Assembly (NCBI GenBank): GCA_021788415.1
Contig: JAJYKR010000014.1
Location: 1 to 9,951, forward strand
Direction: 5' to 3'
DNA length: 9,951 nucleotides
Source: an archaeon
GTDB lineage: Archaea > Thermoproteota > Nitrososphaeria > Nitrososphaerales > UBA183
Below, in pieces: positions 1 to 6,241 of the stretch (within the stretch, counting starts at the first letter, position 1; every line of letters starts with the position of its first letter). Made by a program: the position numbers and the translations under genes. Below the pieces are notes generated by a model. It had not been told where the DNA came from. It did not search any database and worked only from the letters and a program-made list of their open reading frames with translations.

Positions 1-1832
1 TGGTTCTCTCCCGGGAACAGGACCAGCTCTGCCTCCTTGCCCAGGCTCTTCAGGGCGGTGAAGAACTCGAGCCCCTCGACCATCCAGCAGCGGTAGTCCT
101 CCATGGAGTGGACAAGCATCAGAGGGGTCTCGACCCTGGTGACATACCTCAGGGGGGAGTCGTTGAGGAGCTTCTCTTCAGAGTTCCAGGGGTCTCCGCC
201 CACCTGGTCTCTGGTGAAGTAGGGCCCTATGTCGGAGGTCCCATGGAAGCTGATCCAGCTGGCTATGCTCCTGTCCGTCACCGCCGCCTTGAACCTGGTC
301 GTGTGCCCCACGACCCAGTTGGTCATGAAGCCTCCGTAGGACCCGCCCGCGATGGCCATCCTGTCCCCGTCTATCTGTGGGAACTTCTTCAGCACGTAGT
401 CGAGCCCCTCCATCAGGTCGTCGAAGTCCCTGGTGCCGTACTTTCCTCTGATGTCGGCAAACTTCTCGGAGTAGCCGTCGCTCCCCCGCGGGTTGAAGTA
501 GACTACGGCGTACCCCGCGCCCGCGAACGCCTGGAACTCGTGCATGTAGGAATGGCCGAAGGCTGTCTTGGGCCCGCCGTGGACGTACAGGACCCCCGGT
601 ACCTTCGACCCCGTGTCCGGGAGCACCACCCAGCCCTCCACCGACTCCCCGTCGCTGGCCTTGAAAGACACGTGCTCGGGAGCCAGGACATTCACTTCCT
701 TGTAGACCCCTGAGTTCAGGGAGGTTACCTGCCTCTCCCGCCCTGAAGTGATGTAGATCTCCTCCAGGTGCGACGCGTCCATTGCGGCGAAGGCGACGGT
801 CCCCTGGTGGATGTCGTACCCCTCGATGCTCCTTTCCCCGCCGGCCACCAGGTCGGGGGGGCTTCCGGGCTTCTTCCTGTAGAGCCTCACAGACCCCCCG
901 TCGGCCTCCAGGTAGTAGATGCCGTCTTTCTCCCAGGCCACGCTGCCCGGGCCGTGGGCGTGGGCCCGGACGTCCGAGTTGAGCCCGTTTGCCTTGTTCA
1001 GGTCGACGTCGTCGGCCAGCTCCACTTCCCCTGTCCGGGGGTTCGCTGTCCAGATCCTGACGTGGGAAGCGAACCCTGATGGGAGGTCGTCGCCTGCGAG
1101 GGCGAGCATCCTGTCGTCGGGGCTCCACGCCAGGGACGTGAGCTCCATGTTCGACCTGGTGAGCTTCCTCCTCTTCGTCCCCTGCCGGTCGGTGAGGTAG
1201 AGGTCCGAGATGAACGGCCTGAGGTCGTCGGCCGAGGCGAGGAACGCCACTGACTTCCCGTCGTGCGAGATCGCAAAGTCGCTGACTTCGATGGACCCTG
1301 ATGTGAGCTGGCTCACCTTCCCCGTGGCGACGTCCACCCTGAAGAGGTGCTTCCTGCTGTCATAGACGAAACCCTGTCCGTTGAACCAGAAGTTTATCCT
1401 CCTGATCACCTTGACATCGTCCTTCGACTTCTTCCTGACCCCCGAGAGATAGTAGATCGACTTCGAGTCCGGAGCCCACCGGGGGTTCTCGGCGCCATCC
1501 TCCGACCGGCGCAGGAGCCTGGCTTCGCCGCCGTCGGCCGAGATGACGTAGAGGGCGTTCCCCTTGTCCTCCTTCTTCAGCCCCCTCCTGGAGATGAAAA
1601 GCATCGAGCGGCCGTCGGGAGACCACTTCGGGTCCGAGTCCTTCTTCCCCGTCGTGAAAGGCTCGCAGCTCCCTCCCTTCGCGTCTGCGATGTAGACGTC
1701 AGACTCGTAGGAGTCTTCGTCCAGGTTGGCCCGCTTCACGGAGAATGCGACCTTCCTGCCGTCGGGGGAGAAGCTGGGCTCCGAAAGCATGGCGTACAGC
1801 TTGATGTCCGATGGGACGACTGCTCTTGGCAC
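1..1832 (-). CDS. S9 family serine peptidase (acylaminoacyl-peptidase / prolyl oligopeptidase type), C-terminus off the window
   Basis: Cytosolic serine peptidase that trims peptides; 611 codons are visible and the last is cut. The N-terminal half has repeated beta-propeller motifs (SPDGRKVAFS near residue 25, further WSPDG-like repeats). The C-terminal alpha/beta hydrolase domain shows HGGP (oxyanion region), the nucleophile elbow GGSYGGF with Ser498, and catalytic Asp579 in HSMEDYRC. The final residues read PGEN followed by CA, which fits the catalytic His codon of this family (PGENH). About 30-60 residues probably lie beyond the edge. The GTG start is chosen because a purine-rich GGGGGGAG lies four bases upstream and the propeller begins soon after. 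It is divergent from the membrane-protein gene, sharing about 80 bp. Family assignment is firm; the exact substrate (N-acylated peptide or prolyl bond) cannot be told. Confidence 0.93.
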   Translation of the reverse strand, partial: MPRAVVPSDIKLYAMLSEPSFSPDGRKVAFSVKRANLDEDSYESDVYIADAKGGSCEPFTTGKKDSDPKWSPDGRSMLFISRRGLKKEDKGNALYVISADGGEARLLRRSEDGAENPRWAPDSKSIYYLSGVRKKSKDDVKVIRRINFWFNGQGFVYDSRKHLFRVDVATGKVSQLTSGSIEVSDFAISHDGKSVAFLASADDLRPFISDLYLTDRQGTKRRKLTRSNMELTSLAWSPDDRMLALAGDDLPSGFASHVRIWTANPRTGEVELADDVDLNKANGLNSDVRAHAHGPGSVAWEKDGIYYLEADGGSVRLYRKKPGSPPDLVAGGERSIEGYDIHQGTVAFAAMDASHLEEIYITSGRERQVTSLNSGVYKEVNVLAPEHVSFKASDGESVEGWVVLPDTGSKVPGVLYVHGGPKTAFGHSYMHEFQAFAGAGYAVVYFNPRGSDGYSEKFADIRGKYGTRDFDDLMEGLDYVLKKFPQIDGDRMAIAGGSYGGFMTNWVVGHTTRFKAAVTDRSIASWISFHGTSDIGPYFTRDQVGGDPWNSEEKLLNDSPLRYVTRVETPLMLVHSMEDYRCWMVEGLEFFTALKSLGKEAELVLFPGEN

Positions 1833-1877
1833 GCCGCTCCCCCCGGCGTCCGAATCTTATCTTTTCTCGTGGCAATC

Positions 1878-1899
1878 GATAAATCCCCCAATTCGGGGG
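1878..1899. promoter_or_regulatory. Divergent promoter region with AT-rich core and CCCCC/GGGGG inverted repeat
   Basis: The AT-rich string GATAAATC (1878-1885) reads as a TATA-like element on both strands. Rightward it sits about 30 nt before the TTG start of the membrane protein. Leftward it sits about 47 nt before the peptidase GTG. Directly beside it is the inverted repeat CCCCC-AATTC-GGGGG (1885-1899), placed where a regulator could block the rightward promoter. The promoter role is inferred from position and composition only. Confidence 0.4.
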
Positions 1900-1911
1900 C
1901 GAGGTTGGGGT

Positions 1912-2577
1912 TTGGTCAGCGAGGTCGTAATCGTCGCCTCCTTCCTCCTCGCGTTCAAGGCGGTGCTCGTGGAAGGGAGCGAGGTAGCAATACTCTCAGT
2001 GGCGACTGTGAAACAGGTGGGGAAGAACAACGTCCTCCTCGGGGTCCTCGCCGGAGCGGCCGCCACCACCTTCGTCTTCCTTGGGGTCAGGCAGGTCTTC
2101 CTCCTGCTGCCTGAGGCTGTGATCGACATCGGGACGGGCGCGGTGATACTCTACTTCTCCTACAAGTTCCTCAGGGGCTTCAAGAGGTACTACTTCGGCA
2201 AGAGGTCGTTCAGGGCCAAGATGGAGAAGGAGGAGGCCGAGCTGGTCGAGAAGGAGCTGCGCAAGTACGGGGGAGAGAGGCCGGCCGTCCTGCCTTTCTC
2301 GCCTGTGAACGCCCTCCCTGTCTTCGCCATAACCCTGACCGAGGGGTTCGAGGCGAGCCTCGTGCTCAGCGCGTCGGGGACCTACAACCTAGAGTGGACC
2401 CTGATCGGAGCCGGGGTGAGCATCCTGCTTCTGATAGTCATCTCTGCCATCTCCTACGACTACCTGATCAGGTTCCCCAGGTGGGGGCTGGACCTGCTGG
2501 CGGGGTGCGTCCTGTTCACCTTCGGGACCTTCTTCCTGGTCTCGGGGATACTGCTTGCTTTCTTCGGTATAGGATAG
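1912..2577 (+). CDS. Six-helix membrane protein with duplicated EGxE motif (FTR1-like / COG4280-like)
   Basis: Integral membrane protein of 221 residues, function unknown. It looks like two halves of three helices each: roughly residues 4-30, 40-66, 68-90, then a charged cytosol-type loop (91-123, rich in Lys/Arg/Glu), then 125-155, 160-186 and 190-220. The first helix of each half carries the same motif: Glu21-Gly-Ser-Glu24 (AVLVEGSEVAIL) and Glu144-Gly-Phe-Glu147 (ITLTEGFEASLVL). This resembles the REGLE motif, present twice in FTR1/EfeU iron permeases, but the Arg is absent; two-fold acidic motifs also occur in other small cation exchangers. A role in metal-ion movement is therefore inference. 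The TTG start is chosen because GAGGT lies six bases upstream and the first helix follows at once; an ATG at 1726 would overlap the divergent peptidase. It ends facing the M3 peptidase. Confidence 0.8.
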   Translation: MVSEVVIVASFLLAFKAVLVEGSEVAILSVATVKQVGKNNVLLGVLAGAAATTFVFLGVRQVFLLLPEAVIDIGTGAVILYFSYKFLRGFKRYYFGKRSFRAKMEKEEAELVEKELRKYGGERPAVLPFSPVNALPVFAITLTEGFEASLVLSASGTYNLEWTLIGAGVSILLLIVISAISYDYLIRFPRWGLDLLAGCVLFTFGTFFLVSGILLAFFGIG

Positions 2578-2588
2578 GCGCATGGTCC

Positions 2589-2642
2589 GCCGACCCCCTA
2601 TGGCGTCGGCTTCCTGTTCCCTGGCGGACTCGCCTGTCCGCC
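2589..2642. terminator. Two hairpins between convergent genes
   Basis: The 93-bp gap between the convergent membrane-protein and M3-peptidase genes holds two inverted repeats: GCCGAC/GTCGGC (2589-2594 and 2605-2610) and a perfect seven-base stem GGCGGAC/GTCCGCC with a six-base loop (2623-2629 and 2636-2642). Neither has a long T-run, so termination is inferred from location. Confidence 0.4.
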
Positions 2643-2670
2643 TTCGTTGGGCAAGGCAGGGGCGGCCCCC

Positions 2671-4404
2671 CTAGTCCTGGTACTCCCTGATCTTCCCGCG
2701 CAGCCCTTCGGCGAGTCCTCTGAGCTCCGAGGGGCCGAAGCCCCAGCGCAAGCCAGCCGCCTCGAATAGATCCGGAACGGGCCTGGACGCCCCAAGGGAC
2801 AGGGCAGACTTGTATGCCTCGATGGCGTCGTTTCTGTCATCCCTGTACTTCGACCAGATCCCCAGGGCCCCGGTGAGAGCGATGCCGTACTCGATGTAAT
2901 AGAACGGCGCCTCAAAGAAGTGCAGCTGGCGGTGCCATCTGTAGGCCCTGCTATCCTCGATCCCATCGTAGTTCTCCAGCCCGCAGAACCTGTTGAACGT
3001 CTTGACCCAGGCCGACGCCCTCTCTTCCTGGGTGTGGTCCGGGTGGGTGTAGACCCAGTGCTGGAACGCATCCACCGTCGCGACCCAGGCGAAGAGCTTC
3101 ACGTTCCCCGCCGCCTCCTCGAAGTTGGACCTCCTCGCGTCCTCCCTGCCATAGAAGACGCCGTCATAGTGCTCCCCGGAGATGATCTCCATGGAGATGG
3201 ACGCCACCTCGGCGAACTCTAGGGGGAGGTTTGCGTTCGCGTTGAAGTACGGGAGCCCCTGCTTTCTCATCAGGAAGGTGTGGAAGCTGTGCCCCGCCTC
3301 GTGGTGGAGGGTCCGGACGTCGGTGTCCCTCTGGGCGGCATTCATGAAGATGAAGGGGAGCCTGGCCTCGGTCAGCTCTTCCTGGTACCCGCCGGGGGCC
3401 TTCCCCTTCCTGCTCTCGAGGTCGAGCAGGCCGAGGTCCGCCATCTGGGCGAAGTAGCCGCCGAGCTCGGGGTCCACCCGCCGCAGCACCTTCCTTGCCC
3501 CTGCGACCAGGCTGGACGCGTCCTGGAACGGGGCGAGGGGCCGGCGGCCGCTGGGGTCAACCCTCAGGTCCCAGGGGCGGAGCTGTCCCACGCCGAGCTC
3601 CTCCGACCTCCGTCGGTCGATCTCGCGGCTGAGAGGGACCATGAACTCCTCGACCCCCTGGTGGAACCGCTCGCAGTCTTCCGGGGTGTAGTCGAAGCGG
3701 TCCCTCTTGACGAAGACGTAGTCCCTGAAGTTGGCGAACCCCGAGTTCCTCGCAACCCTGTCCCGGACCCTCACCATCTGGTCGTAGATGCCGTCCAGGG
3801 CGGCCCTGTCCCGAAGAGCCCTGGCGTCGGCCATCCGCCAGGCTTCCTCCCTCACCCCCCTGTCAGGCTCCTCGTAGAACTTGGACATCTGCTGCAGCGT
3901 CCTCTCCTGACCGCGGAAGGTCACCGTCATGGCCCCCAGGGTCCTCAGGTAGCTCTGGGAGAGGTTCGAGTCCTCCCTCTCCAGCTCGACGTTGGCTTCT
4001 CTGAATATCCTCAGGGCGCTCAGGCGCCGCTTTTCATCCTGACCGTAGGTATCCTTCGGAAGTCCGGCGCGTCCCTGGGCCGAAGCGTACTTCTCGAGCA
4101 GACCGAAGTTGGCCAACTTGACCTTTGGTTCCAGCTGGTCCAGGTACTGGCGGTAGGCCCGGGCGGCCTCGGGGTCGTCCGTCTGCAGGGTGCTCCTGAT
4201 GTACCTGACCGTCCTCTGCTCGTAAACGAAGGAGTCGAGCTCAGCCTCGTCGAGGAGCCACCTCTCAAGCTCGGCTGTTTCCCTGACGTCCCGGGCGGAG
4301 AGCTCCGCGTAGGCGCTTGACAGGTCCTCCCACTCGAACCTGATGCCCTGCGGTAGGTGATGCCGCCTGAATTCCTGGGGGATGGAGGAGTAGTCGAAGA
4401 CCAA
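2671..4404 (-). CDS. M3 family oligoendopeptidase (PepF-like zinc metallopeptidase)
   Basis: Cytosolic zinc metallopeptidase that cleaves short peptides inside an enclosed cavity; 577 residues, the normal length for archaeal and bacterial PepF-type enzymes. The zinc site is plain: His368-Glu369-Ala-Gly-His372 in TLHHEAGHSFH, with the third ligand probably Glu399 in the FAEVAS motif 27 residues later. The N-terminal half is the expected helical lobe. The C-terminal part has the aromatic-rich FFEAPFYYIEYGIA segment typical of the substrate-facing helix. The TTG start is forced: an in-frame TAG lies three codons upstream and no other start codon intervenes. A TTAAGT element lies about 37 nt upstream and no Shine-Dalgarno sequence is visible, so the leader is probably short. 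The enzyme could work downstream of the proteasome beside the neighbouring S9 peptidase; that link is inference. Confidence 0.95.
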   Translation of the reverse strand: MVFDYSSIPQEFRRHHLPQGIRFEWEDLSSAYAELSARDVRETAELERWLLDEAELDSFVYEQRTVRYIRSTLQTDDPEAARAYRQYLDQLEPKVKLANFGLLEKYASAQGRAGLPKDTYGQDEKRRLSALRIFREANVELEREDSNLSQSYLRTLGAMTVTFRGQERTLQQMSKFYEEPDRGVREEAWRMADARALRDRAALDGIYDQMVRVRDRVARNSGFANFRDYVFVKRDRFDYTPEDCERFHQGVEEFMVPLSREIDRRRSEELGVGQLRPWDLRVDPSGRRPLAPFQDASSLVAGARKVLRRVDPELGGYFAQMADLGLLDLESRKGKAPGGYQEELTEARLPFIFMNAAQRDTDVRTLHHEAGHSFHTFLMRKQGLPYFNANANLPLEFAEVASISMEIISGEHYDGVFYGREDARRSNFEEAAGNVKLFAWVATVDAFQHWVYTHPDHTQEERASAWVKTFNRFCGLENYDGIEDSRAYRWHRQLHFFEAPFYYIEYGIALTGALGIWSKYRDDRNDAIEAYKSALSLGASRPVPDLFEAAGLRWGFGPSELRGLAEGLRGKIREYQD

Positions 4405-4440
4405 CCAGAGCTATCTGAGGCGGGCGGGGCGCGTGATGCT

Positions 4441-4446
4441 ACTTAA
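4441..4446 (-). promoter_or_regulatory. Possible TATA element for the M3 peptidase
   Basis: GTTAAGT on the minus strand, about 37-40 nt before the TTG start, predicts a leader of roughly a dozen bases without a Shine-Dalgarno site. Weak consensus. Confidence 0.3.
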
Positions 4447-4474
4447 CCTCTCTGAGGAGCCCTAGGATGTCATG

Positions 4475-4492
4475 CTCCCGATTTTACGGGAG
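4475..4492. repeat. Perfect hairpin CTCCCG-ATTTTA-CGGGAG in the tRNA-M3 peptidase gap
   Basis: A perfect six-base inverted repeat with a six-base AT-only loop lies about 70 nt upstream of the M3 peptidase start, beyond its likely promoter. It could be an operator or the end of a leftward transcript. The rest of the 255-bp gap 4405-4659 shows no convincing gene on either strand. Confidence 0.35.
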
Positions 4493-4565
4493 GTCTCCTA
4501 TCCTATGGAAAGGCGGGCTATTCTGATTGCCCCACGTGACAGCAGATGTGTTGCCCGGGGGAGAT

Positions 4566-4584
4566 AAAAACCCTCTGTATAGAG
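4566..4584 (-). terminator. Small hairpin plus T5 run downstream of tRNA-Glu
   Basis: On the minus strand, CTCT-ATAC-AGAG is followed by GG and five T residues, about 75-95 nt after the tRNA 3' end. Archaeal termination mainly needs a T-run, so this is a plausible stop for the tRNA transcript. On the plus strand the same A-run looks TATA-like, but nothing credible follows it. Confidence 0.35.
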
Positions 4585-4659
4585 ATACCATACTTCACCA
4601 TGGTGCAGGGGCCTGCCTTCGGCCAATACCGGGCCGACGACGAGGGTGAAGTGGAAGCC

Positions 4660-4749
4660 TGCCCCGGGCGAGATTTGAACTCGCGTCGCTACCTGTCTCC
4701 CAACATGGTCGAGAGGGTAACATGCTTGACCGGGCTACACCACCGGGGC
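4660..4749 (-). tRNA. tRNA-Glu (anticodon CUC) with a 15-nt intron at 37/38
   Basis: The cloverleaf is complete on the minus strand. Acceptor GCCCCGG/CCGGGGC pairs over seven bases with discriminator A (4660). The D arm is GTGT...GCAT, including the U13-G22 type pair usual for tRNA-Glu. The T arm is GCGAG-TTCAAAT-CTCGC, with a four-base variable loop. The anticodon stem TTACC/GGTAG encloses 22 bases instead of seven. Removing 15 bases (4695-4709) leaves the loop CUCUCGA: U33, anticodon CUC, G37, A38. Around the splice sites CUCU pairs with GGAG (4712-4715 with 4697-4700), flanked by three-base bulges CGA and ACA, as in a bulge-helix-bulge motif cut after the second base of each bulge. The inner helix is only about one pair, so the motif is relaxed. 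CCA is not encoded. A CTATATC element centred 27 nt upstream is the likely promoter. Confidence 0.88.
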
Positions 4750-4771
4750 CCTGGTGCCCTCTCCGCGGTGA

Positions 4772-4779
4772 GGATATAG
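4772..4779 (-). promoter_or_regulatory. TATA box of tRNA-Glu
   Basis: CTATATCC on the minus strand is centred about 27 nt before the first base of the tRNA, the spacing expected when transcription begins at or just before the mature 5' end. Confidence 0.6.
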
Positions 4780-4831
4780 CGGTTACTTACGAAAACCTGC
4801 AGTATTCAGAGAGAGATGCCGGAAAGGGGAT

Positions 4832-5059
4832 CTAGAGGTTCGGCTTCAGAATCTCGTCGGCCGCCAGCTTGATGTCCGAGGGCTTGACTGTCTTCCTGCC
4901 GGCGTGGGCGGCGAGTGTCACAGCCCTTTTCGCGATCTGCACCCCGAGCGCTTCAAGCTCAGACCTCAACTCTATGGCAGCATCGTCCCCGACCCTTTCG
5001 GCACCCGCCTTCTTTATGACTCGGTAGACGGCTGCGAGGCCGAACTCCGAACTAGACAT
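4832..5059 (-). CDS. Archaeal histone (HMf-type, single histone fold)
   Basis: Small DNA-wrapping protein of 75 residues (HMfB is 69) forming dimers and longer hypernucleosome-like stacks. The full histone fold is present: helix 1 with [21 protein letters not shown], a long helix 2 (about residues 25-53) and the conserved loop-and-helix [12 protein letters not shown] at 55-66. Arg/Lys and Thr of the RKT motif, which contact DNA in HMf, are kept. There is no N-terminal tail and only a short C-terminal extension (KPNL). The ATG start is preceded by a strong TATA element with its centre about 28 nt upstream, so the mRNA has almost no leader. The upstream region carries three GGCCAAA copies and an inverted repeat. 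It lies 83 bp upstream of the tRNA gene in the same direction, so read-through is possible, although the tRNA has its own TATA box. Confidence 0.97.
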   Translation of the reverse strand: MSSSEFGLAAVYRVIKKAGAERVGDDAAIELRSELEALGVQIAKRAVTLAAHAGRKTVKPSDIKLAADEILKPNL

Positions 5060-5083
5060 GCCCCTTTCGGATGCAAGGCGGTG

Positions 5084-5091
5084 TATTTAAA
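5084..5091 (-). promoter_or_regulatory. TATA box of the histone gene
   Basis: TTTAAATA on the minus strand, preceded by GGTTT as a possible BRE, is centred about 28 nt from the ATG. This predicts a leaderless or nearly leaderless mRNA. Confidence 0.65.
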
Positions 5092-5095
5092 AACC

Positions 5096-5134
5096 TTTGG
5101 CCTGTTTGGCCCGCACAACAGTCCTTTTTTGGCC
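5096..5134. repeat. Three direct copies of TTTGGCC upstream of the histone TATA box
   Basis: TTTGGCC occurs at 5096-5102, 5105-5111 and 5128-5134 (GGCCAAA on the histone strand). Start-to-start spacings are 9 and 23 bases, close to one and two helical turns. The first copy abuts the BRE/TATA region, which suggests binding sites for a regulator of the histone gene; this is inference. Confidence 0.45.
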
Positions 5135-5149
5135 CCAGCGAACCCAAGT

Positions 5150-5174
5150 CCACCCCTATTTGGAAAATGGGTGG
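5150..5174. repeat. Imperfect inverted repeat between the histone and TatD genes
   Basis: CCACCC (5150-5155) pairs with GGGTGG (5169-5174). Inside it ATTT (5158-5161) pairs with AAAT (5165-5168) around GGA, leaving two unpaired bases on one side. It lies about midway in the 202-bp divergent gap and could be an operator for either gene. Confidence 0.35.
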
Positions 5175-5235
5175 AAAAACCGCATCCGGTCGTTCCTGCG
5201 TCAAGCTTTACGTCAGAAGGTCATGGAGTGGGCTG

Positions 5236-5241
5236 AAATAC
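5236..5241 (+). promoter_or_regulatory. Weak TATA-like element of the TatD-type gene
   Basis: AAATAC lies about 24 nt before the GTG start, where a leaderless transcript would need it. The consensus match is weak. Confidence 0.3.
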
Positions 5242-5261
5242 CTCTCTGACCAAGGCCGGGC

Positions 5262-5996
5262 GTGCGTTTCGTCGATTCGCACCTACATCTGGCGGGGCAG
5301 GCCGAGGCCGCCGTGGCCCTGGGTGCGGCCACAGGCACTCTCCTCGTGACCTGTGGAACAGACCGTCGGACATCACTGGAATCTTTGGAAATCGCAAGGC
5401 TGCACCCGGAACAGGTGAAGGCCTTCGTAGGAGTCCACCCCTCCGAGGCTCTGAAGCAAGAGGGGCTCGGATGGCTTGAAGAGGCCCTGCGGAGGGCGGC
5501 CGGCCTGGGAGAGGTGGGGCTGGACCCAACCTACTCGCCCGTGGGCAGGGAGGAGAGCCAGATGAAGGTCTTCCGTGGACAGCTGGAGCTGGCCGAGAGA
5601 ATCGGGAGACCTGTCCAGGTCCACTCCCGCAGGGCGGAGGCGGACGCCCTGGACACCCTGGGGACGTTCAGGCTGAAGTCGGTCCTGATGCACTGGCTGG
5701 AGAGCGAAGAGGCGCTCCCCGGGGCCCTCGCCAGGGGGTACTACGTCTCGTTCGGCCCGGCGCTCCTGTTCTCGAAGAAGCTACAGAGGATGGCCAGAGC
5801 CACCCCTCCCGACCAGGCCCTGACGGAGACGGACGCTCCTGTATCCTATGGCCCATTGAAGGGGGTGGCAGGGCCTTCTCTCATCCCTTCGGTGGTCTTC
5901 AAGCTGGCCGAGGTGTGGGGGACTGGCTTCGAGGAGGCCAGGGGTGCGGTGGCGGCAGGCTCGCTGCGCTTCCTCGGCCCCACCGAGAAAGGTTAA
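5262..5996 (+). CDS. TatD-type metal-dependent hydrolase
   Basis: TIM-barrel amidohydrolase of 244 residues, normal for the TatD family, whose characterised members are metal-dependent nucleases or phosphoesterases. All expected metal ligands can be seen: His7-Leu-His9 at the start, VHP with His59, Glu84 in GEVGLD, His121 in VHSR, His144 in MHW and Asp191 in TETDAP. The GTG start is chosen because the HxH strand begins at codon 3, and an AT-rich AAATAC lies about 24 nt upstream, which suits a leaderless transcript. It is the first gene of a rightward cluster; S17e follows after 29 bp. Archaeal relatives often have no known substrate, so DNA repair or RNA turnover is possible but not shown. 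Fold and metal site are firm, the biological role open. Confidence 0.9.
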   Translation: MRFVDSHLHLAGQAEAAVALGAATGTLLVTCGTDRRTSLESLEIARLHPEQVKAFVGVHPSEALKQEGLGWLEEALRRAAGLGEVGLDPTYSPVGREESQMKVFRGQLELAERIGRPVQVHSRRAEADALDTLGTFRLKSVLMHWLESEEALPGALARGYYVSFGPALLFSKKLQRMARATPPDQALTETDAPVSYGPLKGVAGPSLIPSVVFKLAEVWGTGFEEARGAVAAGSLRFLGPTEKG

Positions 5997-5998
5997 TC
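5991..5998 (+). promoter_or_regulatory. Possible internal TATA element before S17e
   Basis: GGTTAATC, preceded by GAAA as a possible BRE, overlaps the TatD-type stop codon and lies about 31 nt before the S17e TTG. It could give S17e and the genes after it their own nearly leaderless transcript. Confidence 0.35.
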
Positions 5999-6025
5999 AT
6001 GGCAAGCAAATGGGCCTGACAGAAG

Positions 6026-6238
6026 TTGGACAGGACACGAAGGCTGTCGGAGGAGCTGATGCAGTCGCACCCAGAAGCGTTCGGCCCTGATTTCGAGGAG
6101 AACAAGAAGGCGCTCGAAGAGCTCGCCCTTATCCCGTCGAAGCAGCTCAGAAACAGGATCGCCGGGTACATCGCAAAGATCCGAATCCAAGAGTCTGAGG
6201 AAGCCCAACCAGAGTCCGGCGAAGAGCAAAAGGAGTAG
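6026..6238 (+). CDS. rps17e: 30S ribosomal protein S17e
   Basis: Small-subunit ribosomal protein found in archaea and eukaryotes. The 70-residue product has the family signature: basic start DRTRRLSEELM, the acidic FGPDFEENKKALEEL segment, and the hallmark IPSKQLRNRIAGYIAKI at 36-52. A Glu-rich tail (52-70) follows. The TTG is the first usable start because an in-frame TGA lies at 6017-6019. This makes the N-terminus a few residues shorter than many S17e proteins, which begin with a Gly/Lys/Val-Arg-Thr stretch. A tiny ATG frame (5999-6019, MASKWA) sits just upstream in another frame. The stop is followed after 3 bp by the serine kinase gene, whose GGAG site lies inside the S17e 3' end, so the two are probably co-translated. 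Confidence 0.85.
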   Translation: MDRTRRLSEELMQSHPEAFGPDFEENKKALEELALIPSKQLRNRIAGYIAKIRIQESEEAQPESGEEQKE

Positions 6239-6241
6239 CCC

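Noticed and set aside
178..1128. Long minus-strand frame of 316 codons
   Set aside because: It is out of frame with the S9 peptidase, which occupies the same strand with clear HGGP, GGSYGG and Asp motifs; the product is Arg/Gly/Pro-rich, typical of a GC-rich shadow frame.
1347..2114. Plus-strand frame of 255 codons
   Set aside because: Overlaps both the S9 peptidase and the EGxE protein in another frame; low-complexity composition.
3280..4320. Plus-strand frame of 346 codons
   Set aside because: Antisense to the M3 peptidase; it lacks recognisable motifs and arises from GC-rich third positions.
4433..4526. Possible C/D box guide RNA (GTGATGC then CTGA 12 bases later)
   Set aside because: The C box is imperfect, no convincing C' box or correctly spaced final D box follows, and no terminal stem is seen.
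4660..4749. Reading the tRNA as a type II (Leu/Ser) tRNA with a long variable arm
   Set aside because: The only anticodon stem that pairs (TTACC/GGTAG) leaves a four-base variable loop and an enlarged anticodon loop that fits an intron.
4546..4779. Plus-strand frame of 77 codons with a TATA-like AAAAA before an ATG at 4599
   Set aside because: It runs antisense through the tRNA-Glu gene and has no recognisable motif.
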